64,000 nt of DNA from Alligator mississippiensis (taxonomy: Eukaryota > Chordata > Crocodylia > Alligatoridae): the NCBI RefSeq assembly GCF_030867095.1, contig NC_081833.1:75335395-75399394 (forward strand), given 5' to 3'. Within the stretch, counting starts at the first letter, position 1. The number at the start of each line of letters is the position of its first letter. The notes under the pieces are model-generated. The model searched no databases. It was not told where the DNA came from and worked only from the letters and a program-made list of their open reading frames with translations. This document shows positions 10,954 through 20,692 of the stretch, piece by piece. Both the position numbers and the translations under genes were made by a program.

Positions 10954-13124
10954 CTGCACAGACGTCAAGTGGAGAAATGCAGTCACTCCAAGCGTGCAGA
11001 TCAATGCAAAGCTCTGGCTCCTGCTCAGACTCCCTGCTGATCCCGTGGGTATACAGGTGGCTTCTCATTTCAAAGACACCAGGTGACAGCTCGCACTGTG
11101 GCCTGAACTCCAGCAGCCCTCAGGGCATCCAGACGTACAGGGAGCAAAGCAACAAGGACGTGTAAAAGGAAACCTGCCCCCTTCCAAGCGCTCGGAAGAC
11201 ATGCGACATCTCCACTACCCGCCTGGGCGCGGGCAGCTTCCATTTCCTCTGGACTGGGATCTGGCGTGCAGGTTGGAGAGTGCAACGTGCTCCACGGGAC
11301 TGACTGTGCTTGTATTTCCCCAAGGCGCACCACGAAGGGCAGCCGGGGACCTGCACCAACAACTCTGCCAGGAACAACTGCACGGGGTGCAGGCTGAACC
11401 AGGCTGCTGCTCTTACCGCCAGTGGCAAGCAGGTCATCCACGAGGACCACTTTCTTTCCCGGCTCCACGGCATCGCTCTGGATTTCTAGTTCAGCCTGCA
11501 CGGTGAGAAAGGCCGGGCAGTGTTAGCCTCATGCCCACGGCACTGCTTTGCAACACGTGCACGTAGAAATACAAGCAAATCAAGCCCAGAACTGTCAGGC
11601 CAGCACACACGAGCCTCTGCTCCTCAAGCTGCTGGAGACCGAAAGCTGCCAAGGAGGAGCAGGGCAGACAGTCCCAGCACATCCTCAGCCTCCGGGTGCT
11701 GGAAGCCGCAGCGAGCAGGCAAAAGATCCTGGATGTGCCCCGTTCGCCCACGCAGCATCCACCCCACCACTGCGCGAGACGGGCAAGCGGGCTGGAGCAG
11801 AGTTTCTCAACCTGTGGTACACACACCCCTGGGGGTACGTGAGACACAGGCCGGGGGTACGTGGGTACCCCAACACTCTCTCTCTCCCCTTTTCCTCTCA
11901 AAACTATGGCAAAAAATTGGGTGCGCTGCATTGCGCTGCGCTTTAAATTCCCCAGTAATAATCATTTCAGGCCTCCTAGCTTTGGCCAACATCACCCCTA
12001 GCCCAGGTACATACCTGAGTTGTGCCCCCCTGGGGTAAAAGGAGGCAACCCTACCCACACCAGATCAAACGTGTGTCATATCACGGCTCTATATACACAG
12101 CCCTTCTTCCGACATGTGGCACACATTAGTCTGTAAATATATAATCCCCTGGAAAACCGAGCGTTGGGGTACTTATCAAAATGTTCAGAAGTTAGGGGGG
12201 ACTTGCTGCCTAAAAGGTTGAGAAACACTGGGCTGGAGGGACCGACGGCCTTGCCCAAGACGGGGCGCATCTCCCAGCACCTCCCGTGGTTGTCACCTGG
12301 CCGTACTCGAGGGCGTAGGACACCGACTCCGTGGGGCCGGGCAGCTTCCCCTTTTTGCGTATTGGCACAAAGCCGATGCCCAGTCTCTGCGCCAGAGGAG
12401 GCCCAAAGAGGAAGCCGCGGGCGTCCAGACCTACGGGACCAAGCAACAGAGGTGTGGCAAAGGAAACGTGTCCGCTTGCGAGCGCTCTGAAGAAGCGATG
12501 TCTCTGCTGCCCGCAGCCTCCGCTTCCCGCGCCCGCAGGTTGGAGCGCGCAGCGTGCTCCGCGGGACGCACCGTGCTCGTGTCCCCCAAGACGCAGCCGC
12601 GCGGGGATCACCCGGAGACCACGCTGATGGCACGAGACGGCGATGTCGCCGTGTCACGCGGCATCTCCGGCCTTTTTGCAAGGTGCCTTCGCCAACCCGC
12701 GTCTGTCTGCGGGCTCTGTGGGTTTCCAGCCCGCTCCTCACCTGCAACGTAGTCTATGCGCGGGTAGGTGGCCCTCAAATGGGTCTCCAGGAGCTCGATG
12801 GCTGCCTTGAAGGCGTCAGGATCCTTTAGCAAGGGGCTGATATCGCTGCAAGACACAGAGCGGAGGAGCCCCTGAGCACTGCCCGCGGGGAGCCAGTGCC
12901 CCTTCGCTGCACGTGGGACAGGACCCCCCAAAGCAGCCGGATTTGGGCTTTCTCTGCACCAATGCGGGGCAACCTCATTAGCCCCACGCCCATCCCCCTT
13001 CTCCTCCCGGTCTGCCGCTCCGCTTTCTGCCCCCTGCCCACCGGAACAGCACGCCGGGGCTGGGGAAGTCCGGCACGAGCCGCACGTGGCTCCGGATCCG
13101 CTGCAGCCGCTCGCAAGCCTCCAT
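10811..13124 (-). CDS. APRT: APRT, adenine phosphoribosyltransferase, complete five-exon gene
   Basis: APRT is the cytosolic purine-salvage enzyme that makes AMP and pyrophosphate from adenine and PRPP, acting as a homodimer. Exons: 13042-13124, 12742-12845, 12297-12430, 11417-11495 and 10811-10953. They sum to 543 bp, i.e. 180 codons plus a stop, the same length as human APRT as I recall. Landmarks are [13 protein letters not shown] at the start, [30 protein letters not shown] (adenine pocket side), [11 protein letters not shown] with SYALEYGQ (the hood loop), and the PRPP loop [11 protein letters not shown], ending SLLQYD. All introns have GT-AG ends, and there are no internal stops or frameshifts. 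The start chosen is the only ATG that fits family length; an in-frame upstream ATG would add a non-homologous leader. A poly(A) signal and a GC-rich promoter flank it. It is a tandem duplicate of the pseudogene at 5149-9671 and is presumably the only functional APRT here. Confidence 0.96.
11417..11495 (-). CDS. APRT: APRT exon 4
   Basis: 79 bp encoding [17 protein letters not shown] and then LVDDLLATG, which contains the acidic pair and Thr of the PRPP-binding loop. The donor is GTAAGA and the acceptor is cgtgcag. Confidence 0.95.
11680..12262 (+). mobile_element. Residual CR1-like LINE tail in APRT intron 3, split by a hAT element
   Basis: 11680-11797 and 12231-12262 together align with about 7805-7955 of unit A (strings such as aaaagatc-tggatgtgccccgttc and gagggaccgacggccttgcc). 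The 5' part of the LINE present in unit A is missing here. Confidence 0.6.
11798..12230. mobile_element. Non-autonomous hAT-type DNA transposon, 433 bp, in APRT intron 3
   Basis: The ends are CAGAGTTTCTCAACC and, as reverse complement, CAGTGTTTCTCAACC. The element is flanked by a perfect 8-bp target duplication, ggctggag, at 11790-11797 and 12231-12238. The interior has no transposase frame. The paralogous position in unit A (7925-7932) holds a single ggctggag, so it is an empty site. Confidence 0.92.
12297..12430 (-). CDS. APRT: APRT exon 3
   Basis: It encodes [19 protein letters not shown], then [17 protein letters not shown] and SYALEYGQ. The donor is GTGACA. Only the downstream half of this exon survives in copy 1. 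Confidence 0.95.
12742..12845 (-). CDS. APRT: APRT exon 2
   Basis: The acceptor is tcttgcag and the donor is GTGAGG. It encodes [19 protein letters not shown] and then [15 protein letters not shown], with the following Gly codon split G|GT. It is 104 bp, one codon shorter than my recollection of human exon 2. Confidence 0.95.
13042..13124 (-). CDS. APRT: APRT exon 1
   Basis: It encodes [19 protein letters not shown] and then FPSPGVLF, with the Arg codon split CG|C. The donor is GTGGGC. Confidence 0.95.
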
Positions 13125-13290
13125 GCCGGGGCTCCTAGCACAGGCGTAACCCCGTGATGTCAGCCGTGGCGTCACCTGGCAGGGCTGCGGGGGTGTGACC
13201 TCACGCCTCGCCCCGCCCCGCGCGGAGCTCGCGCAGCAAACCCGGGCTGCGGCCCCGCGCGGGGGTGGTCCCGCCCGCCCCGTCCTAAAA
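13125..13290 (-). promoter_or_regulatory. APRT promoter: CRE-like sites and GC box
   Basis: Directly upstream of the APRT start are TGATGTCA (13155-13162), GCGTCA (13169-13174), TGACCTCA (about 13196-13203) and a CCCCGCCCC box (13211-13219) in a CpG-rich stretch without a TATA box, as expected for a housekeeping promoter. The TGATGTCA core recurs at 9695-9702 in copy 1, and a perfect TGACGTCA occurs at 17411-17418 in the third fragment. Confidence 0.6.
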
Positions 13291-13344
13291 CCACTCGAGA
13301 CACCCCAGCAAGACCCCCTTGCTGCGGAGGAGGGCAAAGCCCCC

Positions 13345-13437
13345 AGTCTGTGCCACTTGCTGGTGCCCAGGCTGTGCCACTTACTGGTGCCCAGTCTGTG
13401 CCACTTGCTGGTGCCCAGTCTGTGCCACTTGCTGGTG
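13345..13437 (+). repeat. 24-bp minisatellite, about four units, upstream of APRT
   Basis: Units resembling cagtctgtgccacttgctgg plus tgcc repeat four times with one or two mismatches per unit. It lies about 220 bp upstream of the APRT start and is not seen upstream of copy 1. Confidence 0.9.
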
Positions 13438-13540
13438 GGGCAAAACCCCTGCCCGGTTCCCAGCCGCGCAGCACGATCCGGTGCACGGGGATCACGGTGT
13501 GTTTGAAATCCAAGGCTGACTGCTAAGGAAAAAAGCAGAG

Positions 13541-15555
13541 AGTCATAGATTCAGAGATTGTGGAGTCGGAAGGGACCACGCTGGATCGTGGTGTCCGACC
13601 CCTGCCCCTGGCAGGAAAGAGGCCCGAGGGCAGACGACCCCAGCCAGGTGACTGTCCAGCCTCCTCTTGCAGACCTCCAAGCTAGGTGAGAGCACGCCTC
13701 TCTTGGGAGCCCGCTCCAGATCCTGGCCACCCTTCCTGTGAAACGTTTCTTTCTAATGTCTAACCTAAATCCACTCTCAACTAGTTTTCACCCGTTGTTC
13801 CTAGTCACTCGCTGGGGCTCCTTAGTAAACAGTGCGTGTCCCCTATTCCCCGTTGACCTCCCCTAATAAATTTATAGGTGGCCACAAGATCTCTCCTCAG
13901 CCGTCTCTTGTGAAGGTGAAGAGATTCAGCTCTCTCAGCCTCCCCCCGTAGGGTCTATCACAAAGGCCACTAATCATGACCCTCTCCAGATTCCCTATGT
14001 CCCTCTTGAAGTGCGGCGCCCAAAACTGGACGCAGTACTCCAACTGCGGCCTGACCAGTGCCGTGTAGAGGGGGAGCATCACCTCCTCTGATCTATTAGT
14101 CGTGCACCTGCTAATGCACGGCAAGGTGCGATTGGCCTTGTTGATGGCCTCGTCACACTGCCGGCTCACGTTCATCTTGGAGTCAATTATGACTCCCAGA
14201 TCCCTCTCTGCCTCCGAGCTGCTGAGGACACTCCCCAACCTACAGGTGTGCTGGGGGTTCCTCCTTCCCAGGTGGAGTACCTTACATTTATCTTTAATAA
14301 ATTGCATCCTATTTCTCTCTGCCCATTGATCCACCTGTCCAGGTCGGCCTGCATCTGCTCCCTGCCCTCCGGTGCACTGACTTTGCCCCATAACTTGGTA
14401 TCATCAGCGAACTTGGAGAGGGTGCTCTCCCCGTCCTCGTCCAAATTGCTGATGAAGATATTGAATAATATCGGTCCAAGGACCAACCTCTGCGGGACCC
14501 CACTGCCCACCTCCCTCCAGGCCGAGAAGGACCCATCCACCCCCACTCTCTGGTGCGGTCCCTGAGCCAGCTGGCCACACACCTGACCGTGTCGGCGTCC
14601 ACTCCGCAGTCTGCTAGCTTCCCAATGGGGATAGGGTGCAAGACTGTGTCAAAGGCCTTCCTGAAGTCCAGGAAGATGACATCAGCCTCGGCTCCCGCAT
14701 CCAGGCAGTGTCATAGAAGGCTACAAGGTTTGTCAGGCAGGATCTACCTGTGACAAACCCGTGCTGGTTTCCCCTCAGCATTGTTTCTCCTGCCGGGCCT
14801 GCATAAATGTGTTCCTTGATTATTTTCTCTAGCATTTTCCCAGGGATAGGGGTAAGACTGACTGGTCTAAAGTTACCCGGCTCCTCCCTTCTCCCTTTCT
14901 TGAAAATAGACACCGCATTGGCCCTTCTCCAGTCCTCAGGGACCTGGCCAGAGCACCACGAGTGCTCAAACAGCTGTGCCAGCGGCTCCGCTATGACACT
15001 AGCCAATTCTTTCAGCAGCCGTGGATGGAGGTCATCCGGGCCTGCTGTCTTGTACCCATCCAGCTTCTCCAGGAGCTCCTTCACTATTTCAGAACTAACC
15101 GTAGGTGGACCGGTGCCACGTGGACATCCGGCAATGATCGAGGTGGGGGAATTGCATGGGGAGCTGCATCCTGTCACTAACTAGCCTTCTAAGCTTGCTA
15201 AAGTTGGCCCTCCTGAAGTCCAACACCTTAGCCTCGCTAGTTACTTTACCCACCCTTCGCTGGATAGTGCACTCGCCCGAGTGATGGTCGCTATCTCCCA
15301 GGCTGCCGTGAACTCGCATGTTCCCCACGGGATCATCCCCTGTTGCTAAGACCAGGTCAAGCATGGCACTACCCCTGGGCGGACTAGACACCACCTGGGT
15401 TAGGTGGAGGTCCTGCACGCAGTGCTCCATGAGTGGCTTATTTTGGCTGTCTGCCTCCCAGCAGATATCTGGGTAGTTCAGATCTCCCATGACCACCACC
15501 TCCCTTGCCTGTGTGGCGTCTGCTAGCTGCCCGGAGAACACATCGTCTAGCTCTT
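13541..15555 (-). mobile_element. CR1 LINE, 5'-truncated, 2.0 kb
   Basis: On the - strand, from 15541 downward, the frames encode the end of an endonuclease domain (VVMGDLNYPDICW, GDSDHHSGECTI) and then reverse transcriptase segments (KTAGPDDLHPRLLKEL, LEKIIKEHIY, NQHGFVTGRSCLTNL, FADDTKLWG with the FADD catalytic box) and the C-terminal part (HLGRRNPQHTC, LYTALVRPQLEYCVQFW, LRELNLFTFTRDG). The 3' end has the CR1-type catagattcagagattg motif at about 13542. Frames overlap and shift, so the copy is inactive. It separates APRT from the third duplication block. Confidence 0.95.
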
Positions 15556-16444
15556 GATGTTAGTTAGCGCCTCGCAGCAAGGCAGTGATGCCCAATGCCG
15601 AACACTTGCAGGTTTCCAGACCAGACCCTCGACAAGAAGGTGAAGGACCTGGTGAACACGATGCTGCGATGATCCTGGCTCCTGCAGCCCTGCCCCTGCT
15701 GCTGCTTTATCGAGTTGAGGGAGTCTGACCCCAGAAGGCTTTCACCCCTAAAGCCAGGGACGTGCCTCTGTATTGCAGATCAATTCCTAAGGATCAGCCT
15801 CTGGGCTTGGCGTGGCCCACTTCCCTGGCTTGGCTCTGTGCTTTTTCTGCCCCTTGCAATGCACGGGGCTTGCAAGCCCCTTCTGAGCTGGAGCCCTGGT
15901 TCAGGGCCGGAGGGGCTCCAGCTCCACCTCTCCCCTGGCTGCAGGCTCACCTTCCATCACTCCCAGTTCCCTGCAGGTGAGATGGAGAAGCACCTGCGCC
16001 TCTTCTCCAAGGGGCTGCCTGACTGGGTCAGCCTCCACCCCATCCACCTGCTTCGAGCTGGATGCGAGCAAGGACCTCAGCATCATCGCGGAGACACTGA
16101 GCAAGCTGATCCAGGAGGAGGAGAGGCTCTGATCCCCGCTGGACTGGGCAGTGAGTGGGGTTGGGATTGGGACCTCAGTGTAGCAGGCAACGTGTGAGCA
16201 TGGCCCTGCAGAGAAGCCCCTTTGGGCTGCTGGTGCCCTCGTTGACTGCCGCAGCAGGAAGGCAGAGATGTTTTAACTTGTGCTTTTACCCCCGTCCTGC
16301 TGGACACTGGCCTCTCACACAGGAGGGCGGCCGGGTCCCATCTCCCACCTGGAGCAAGCAAACTGGACACGTCTCCTTGCAGCTCTGCGCTCTCGGCTCC
16401 TCTAAGTGGCTGCACGCGAGTCCGACCCTGCCCTGCCCTGTGAC

Positions 16445-16581
16445 TAGTTGCCAACTGTTTGAAGCTATTGCAGATTTTTTTTCCCCCAGCAAGATGTACT
16501 GTCCTTTCCTTAAAATATCCTATCTCCCAGATTGCTTTCAGTAGTCGCCAGGAGATAGCCTGGAAGGGCTGGCAACCCTAG
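16445..16581. mobile_element. Short TIR DNA transposon (137 bp) in the duplicated CDT1 3' UTR
   Basis: The left end is TAGTTGCCAACTG; the right end as reverse complement is CTAGGGTTGCCAGCC. It is flanked by ctgtgac (16438-16444 and 16582-16588), consistent with a 7-8 bp duplication. The functional CDT1 3' UTR has a single ctgcgac at 1538-1544, i.e. an empty site. Confidence 0.8.
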
Positions 16582-16895
16582 CTGTGACCCAGCCAGCTCC
16601 CGTCTGAGCCACGGAGGCACAAGAGCCGGGTGGAGGTTTTAACAGTTCAGCTCCATGGAGGGATTCTCATTGTCCTTTTCTTCCGTTAATTAAAAAAAAA
16701 TTTTTTTTTAAATCTTCCGTTAATTGAATGCCCTCCAAAGCAGCCAGGGATTGTTACTGGTGGAGCTTCCTTTTGAAAATCACCGGTGCTTCCGTCACTG
16801 TCTGCATGCATTACTCTGGGTTTGGGAAGGGGGTGCATCTACTGCCCTAGCGCCGGCCACGCGCCTCGGCTCTGTATTGTTCTCTGCATGTTTGC

Positions 16896-16901
16896 ATTAA
16901 A
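16896..16901 (+). terminator. ATTAAA in the duplicated CDT1 3' UTR
   Basis: This is the paralogue of the hexamer at 1818-1823, kept in the otherwise dead copy. It could still end read-through transcripts; that is inference only. Confidence 0.4.
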
Positions 16902-17065
16902 CTGACTTCCAAGAAGGAGCAGCTCCTACCTTGTCCAGCTGCTGCAGGAGGATCCCCTCTCCGGTGGATGCTGACGGGTCCCTGCAGCTCGGCTGTGCCT
17001 TGCTGGCGGCGGGTTTCTGGCCAGATCCTGGAAAGGCCGAGCGTGGCTGCTTGTGCTGGATCTAA

Positions 17066-17430
17066 GTCGCTGCCCCCCTCATTTAAAGAGTTGCCTAATG
17101 ACAGCAGCGCATTGCCAGGAATTTGTGACCGCAGAAACAGCCTTGCAGGTGGTGACATGTGACCCCCCCCAAAAAAGCTGGACTTGGGGTTTCTCTACAC
17201 CAGCGGGGGTTAACGTGGTTGGCAGGCATGGCACGATTAGCCCCCATGCCCTCCCATCCCCTTTCTCTTCCTGATCTGCCTCTCTGCTTTCTGCTCCCTG
17301 CCTGGCAGGGAGCTGCACCCTGGGCTCAGGAAGCACCCGCTGGGCAGTGCTTGCAGCCTGCTCTGGATGCCACCCGCTCCTCTGCAGGGTGATGTCACCT
17401 GCCCCGGCTATGACGTCACAGGGAGGGGGC
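17066..17430 (-). pseudogene. Third APRT fragment: intron 2 and intron 1/promoter pieces
   Basis: 17055-17150 aligns with 8835-8935 (shared aatgacagcag, gcattgcc), and 17160-17350 aligns with 9355-9580, the intron 1 of copy 1 (shared ggggtttctctacaccagc, ctctgctttctgctccctg, gctgggcagtgc). Exon 2 and almost all of exon 1 are missing. The promoter-side motif survives as TGATGTCA and a perfect CRE, TGACGTCA (17411-17418). It directly follows the CDT1 3' fragment, mirroring CDT1-APRT order. Boundaries are approximate. Confidence 0.75.
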
Positions 17431-18864
17431 ACTCCCAGCCTCCTGCCAAGGGAGGGCAGCCCCCAGTGCCCCAGGCTGGATGGCACCCGGGGCCATCAGG
17501 ATCCCGCAGTGAGCCCTCTTTCAAGGACAAGGAAGAAATCGCCTTTCAGGGGCTGGTGGGCACCAAGTGCAACACGGGAAAGAGCAGGCGGGTCCAAAGT
17601 TGTCCTTTTCGGGATATTTGTTTCTGGGAAAGCTCCTTCCCGAGATGGATGAGCGGGAGGTCCAGGGAAGAGGAGGTCACGGCTGTTCCTTTCCCAACAG
17701 TTTCCCTTAAGACTAAGATTTTCCCAAAGTCAAAGCCGCTACAAAATCCTCTCTCCAAGAGCTGCTCCAACCTCCCCGGCCCTCAGCAACCAAGAAACAA
17801 ACACAGGCGGCTCAAGCACATCGCTTTCCACTGCAACAGAGGCTTGTCGGCTCCCTTGCCAGTTCCCCTGGAAGAGTTTCTTTTGCAGCTTTGCCAACTC
17901 GGGTGCAGTGCGCTCAGCTCTTCCAGCCGCTCTGCTGGAAGGAAATCCTTTTCACAGCGCAAAGAAATCATCTGGGTCATTTTCTTGCACGTCACGGCGT
18001 GGAAAGAGTTGTTCTATTTTTCATCGTCGAGGGACACGCGAGCTTCCACCAACCTCTTCTTTCTTGGCTGTAACGGTCCCATGCAAAGCCCATGCATGCT
18101 ACCAGCATTGAGAGCAGCAAGCCCAGGGGGTTTTGCTTCGACCCGTGAGCCCATGCTCTTGGATGCGGTGGAAACACATCCCACGCTGATGCACTGCAGG
18201 GGAGGTCCCAAGGACTCGTGGCATGCCGAAAGGGGATTTGCACGCTCCTGATGAAGCCTAGACTCCTCCTCGGATGCTGCCAAATCGACCCTTCCTACAG
18301 AAGCAACATAGCATCTGCATTGCCCTGAATTATGCCCTGTATCCGCACATCTAAAAAGTAAATCACCTTGTGACAGCCCCATTTCAAACACTGCCAGCTG
18401 AACAGTGCTCGACCTTCCCCTCTCATCTACTGTGCTTGGCTTCCAGTGCTGCTTCTCTCTCATAATCACTGAATTGCTTTTTTAAGGGATAATGAGACTA
18501 GCAGGGCAATTCCTATCTGAAAAGGATGCGCTGAGGACTCAACTTCCAGCATTTCAGGCCAAACTATAATGCTGGACCAACACAAGTGAGAAGTTGAAGC
18601 ATCCCATCGGACTAGACCGGCAAGGAAGAATGACATGGACTTTGGGAGTCTTTCGGATCCCTGTGGACCTTCAAACAGTAACGCGTGCGTCCCACGATAG
18701 TATTACAGCTGCTTGCCAATGATCACGTCGCAGGGCTCGGTGAAGCTCAATTCATGAATGCTCCTAAGTACTTTGAGATCCTGATGTGAAAGGTGCAATG
18801 TTTTAGATGGAAGCTGCAGTGAGCAAGAGATTTACACCTGCTTCACCTCTCCGGGGCAGAGCCG

Positions 18865-18975
18865 TGTGTATCCTGCAGCTGGAAGGGATCTTCTTCATCC
18901 AACCCCTGGCAGGCCGGCTGCTCCTAAATCCTTCCCCCGTGGTTTATCCCACCTCTCCTTAAAAACTTCCAAGGG
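18865..18975 (-). mobile_element. CR1 LINE 3' fragment
   Basis: gctggaagggatcttcttca, ccaacccctggcaggc and ccttaaaaacttcc follow the order of the CR1 3' end in antisense. It is short and diverged. Confidence 0.55.
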
Positions 18976-20669
18976 AGGAGGAAGACGCAGATTTCCGTCT
19001 CATAAAGGATGCTGAGACTTCGAGGCAGGGCTTCGATCCCAAATGGAAAAGAGACCAAAACATTGGTTCTCCATGAAGGAAAAATCTGAAAAAAACCCTC
19101 CTTCCTGTTGGGTCAATTATAAATGTTTCCTTTTGCTTTCAGCTTTTGCAAAAGTTCAAAACAAAAGCCACTTACGACTCACAGCCGAAATGTTTTGTGC
19201 CGGTAAGTGGGAAATCTCCTTCCACCCAAGTTTCTTTGAGCCTCTGGCTCGGGGTGCTGGATATTTGGCTAAGCTGCTGCAACTAAGTCTGATGAATCGT
19301 AGCCTAGAGTTAGGGTTAGAGCTGTCATTGTGTCCTCTCTGAGCCTCCGGGACAGGGGACCTAATCTAGAAATCATCTCTCAGATGTCAACAGGCCCACG
19401 GAAAGGGGACAGAGACCCACCTCGCTCTCCCTGGCTGGCCTTGCTAGCTCGGCTGGGTTTTTGCGACTGATCCAGACCAAATGGGTTTGGCAGAATGGCC
19501 TCACTGCTGGCAGCCAAGCCCGTATCCCCGTCAGATGGGAACCGTGCTACCAACCACATACTGCCCAGAAGGGTGTTAAGTGGTTTCAAGGGGGGAAAGG
19601 ATGGAAAGTCTGCTGAGCTGGCAGTCGGAGGATGCATCTCACACCTGACCCTAGTGATTAGAGAGCTCCGAGTGGGGATCCACCTTCCGGTGGGTGTTCA
19701 AACTTAATTCACAGGATTTTAACTAGACTTTGAACACGGGTAAAAATGAGCTGAGTGAGGGTATACCGTGCACCGAGCAGACAGGCCAGATTGTGGCATT
19801 AAAAAACCAAGCCTAAATCCAATTAATTTTCTAAGAAGGGGGTGGGGGGAGAACCCTAGCACCAAATATTTCCAATTCGTTCCTCACATTTCTTTTTTAA
19901 GAAGCCCGGAGTTTAGTTCAAAAAATGTGCGTGACTATATCGGCAGACTATAATCCTTCTTCCAACAATGCCTAGGAAATCAGTCACACCTCCACGCCGT
20001 CAGAAACACTAAAGTCACGCCATACTTTGCCAGTCAGAGAAGTCTTAAAGAGCCATCAAGCCATGCGCGTTGTGTTCGCTGCAGTCTTACTATCAGTCTG
20101 AGTTTCCTGATGCTATTAAGATGTTGGAGGAATTTGGGGAGGGATACTTCTAACAATGGTAAAAAAAAAAAAGCTTCCTTCTTCAGTGAGGGTACCAGGG
20201 TACCAGTAAGGGATAGTGCCTGACTTGGATAACGTGGCTGTTATAAATTCTCCAGCAAGCTCCTGTTTTGCCTTCGAAAGGACTGTCTTCCCAGTCTGGA
20301 CCAATGTTTTCTCAAATCAGTGCCCGGACAGCGACTCCCTCGTGGGCTCTTTCTTCAGCTGCTAGAAAGTTTTGCCCTGTGATTGAACAGAAGTTACTCT
20401 CTTCCAGTAGGCCTTCAGCTGCTTAATGATGATATGGTATAGCGCTGTGTTTGCATTCACTTGACCAACTTTGGGTAAGAGAAGAGGAAGCAAAGGAAAT
20501 GATTAAGCCAGAGGATGTCACGAGGTGCGATCCATTTTTAGAAAATTCAAGACAGAATGGAAAAAAACTAAAGGGTGCGTTCAGTGGGTTGATGCTAGAC
20601 AAGCTATAGCTCAGCTATGGAATAAAAATAGTCATTTATCAATTAGAGTTACATATATTAGAAATGCTT

Positions 20670-20692
20670 ACACACACACCCACACACACCCC
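20670..20692 (+). repeat. Short imperfect (CA)n tract
   Basis: Two runs of CA dinucleotides are interrupted by a cccac. No other feature is nearby. Confidence 0.8.

Larger units (their letters stand above)
9791..13260 (+). repeat. Tandem segmental duplication, unit B (carries the intact APRT)
   Basis: This is direct-orientation homology to unit A starting near the shared 'cccatgcagcc' (about 9836 versus 4159) and running through the APRT promoter. It lacks the 4450-5135 repeat and most of the unit A intron 3 LINE, but has an extra hAT element at 11798-12230. Confidence 0.85.
15945..17065 (+). pseudogene. Duplicated CDT1 terminal exon and 3' UTR fragment
   Basis: Homology to 982-2000 starts just before the acceptor (ccctgcag). 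The exon copy is 15977-16132: it begins [17 protein letters not shown], then loses about 8 bp in the segment matching [10 protein letters not shown], which shifts the frame before the shared end ...EERL. The 3' UTR copy continues with the same landmarks, including the ATTAAA at 16896-16901 and the 'gccagatcctgg' flank. A 137-bp TIR element (16445-16581) and an A/T-rich insertion near 16688 interrupt it. No upstream CDT1 exon is present, so it is a 3' fragment, not a gene. Confidence 0.9.

Noticed and set aside
12978-13337. APRT start at the upstream in-frame ATG (119-codon frame)
   Set aside because: The extra 71 residues have no counterpart in APRT and pass through the GC-rich promoter; the ATG at 13124 gives exactly the family length.
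13897-15541. Several 110-190 codon - strand frames as host genes
   Set aside because: They are endonuclease and reverse-transcriptase pieces of a CR1 LINE.
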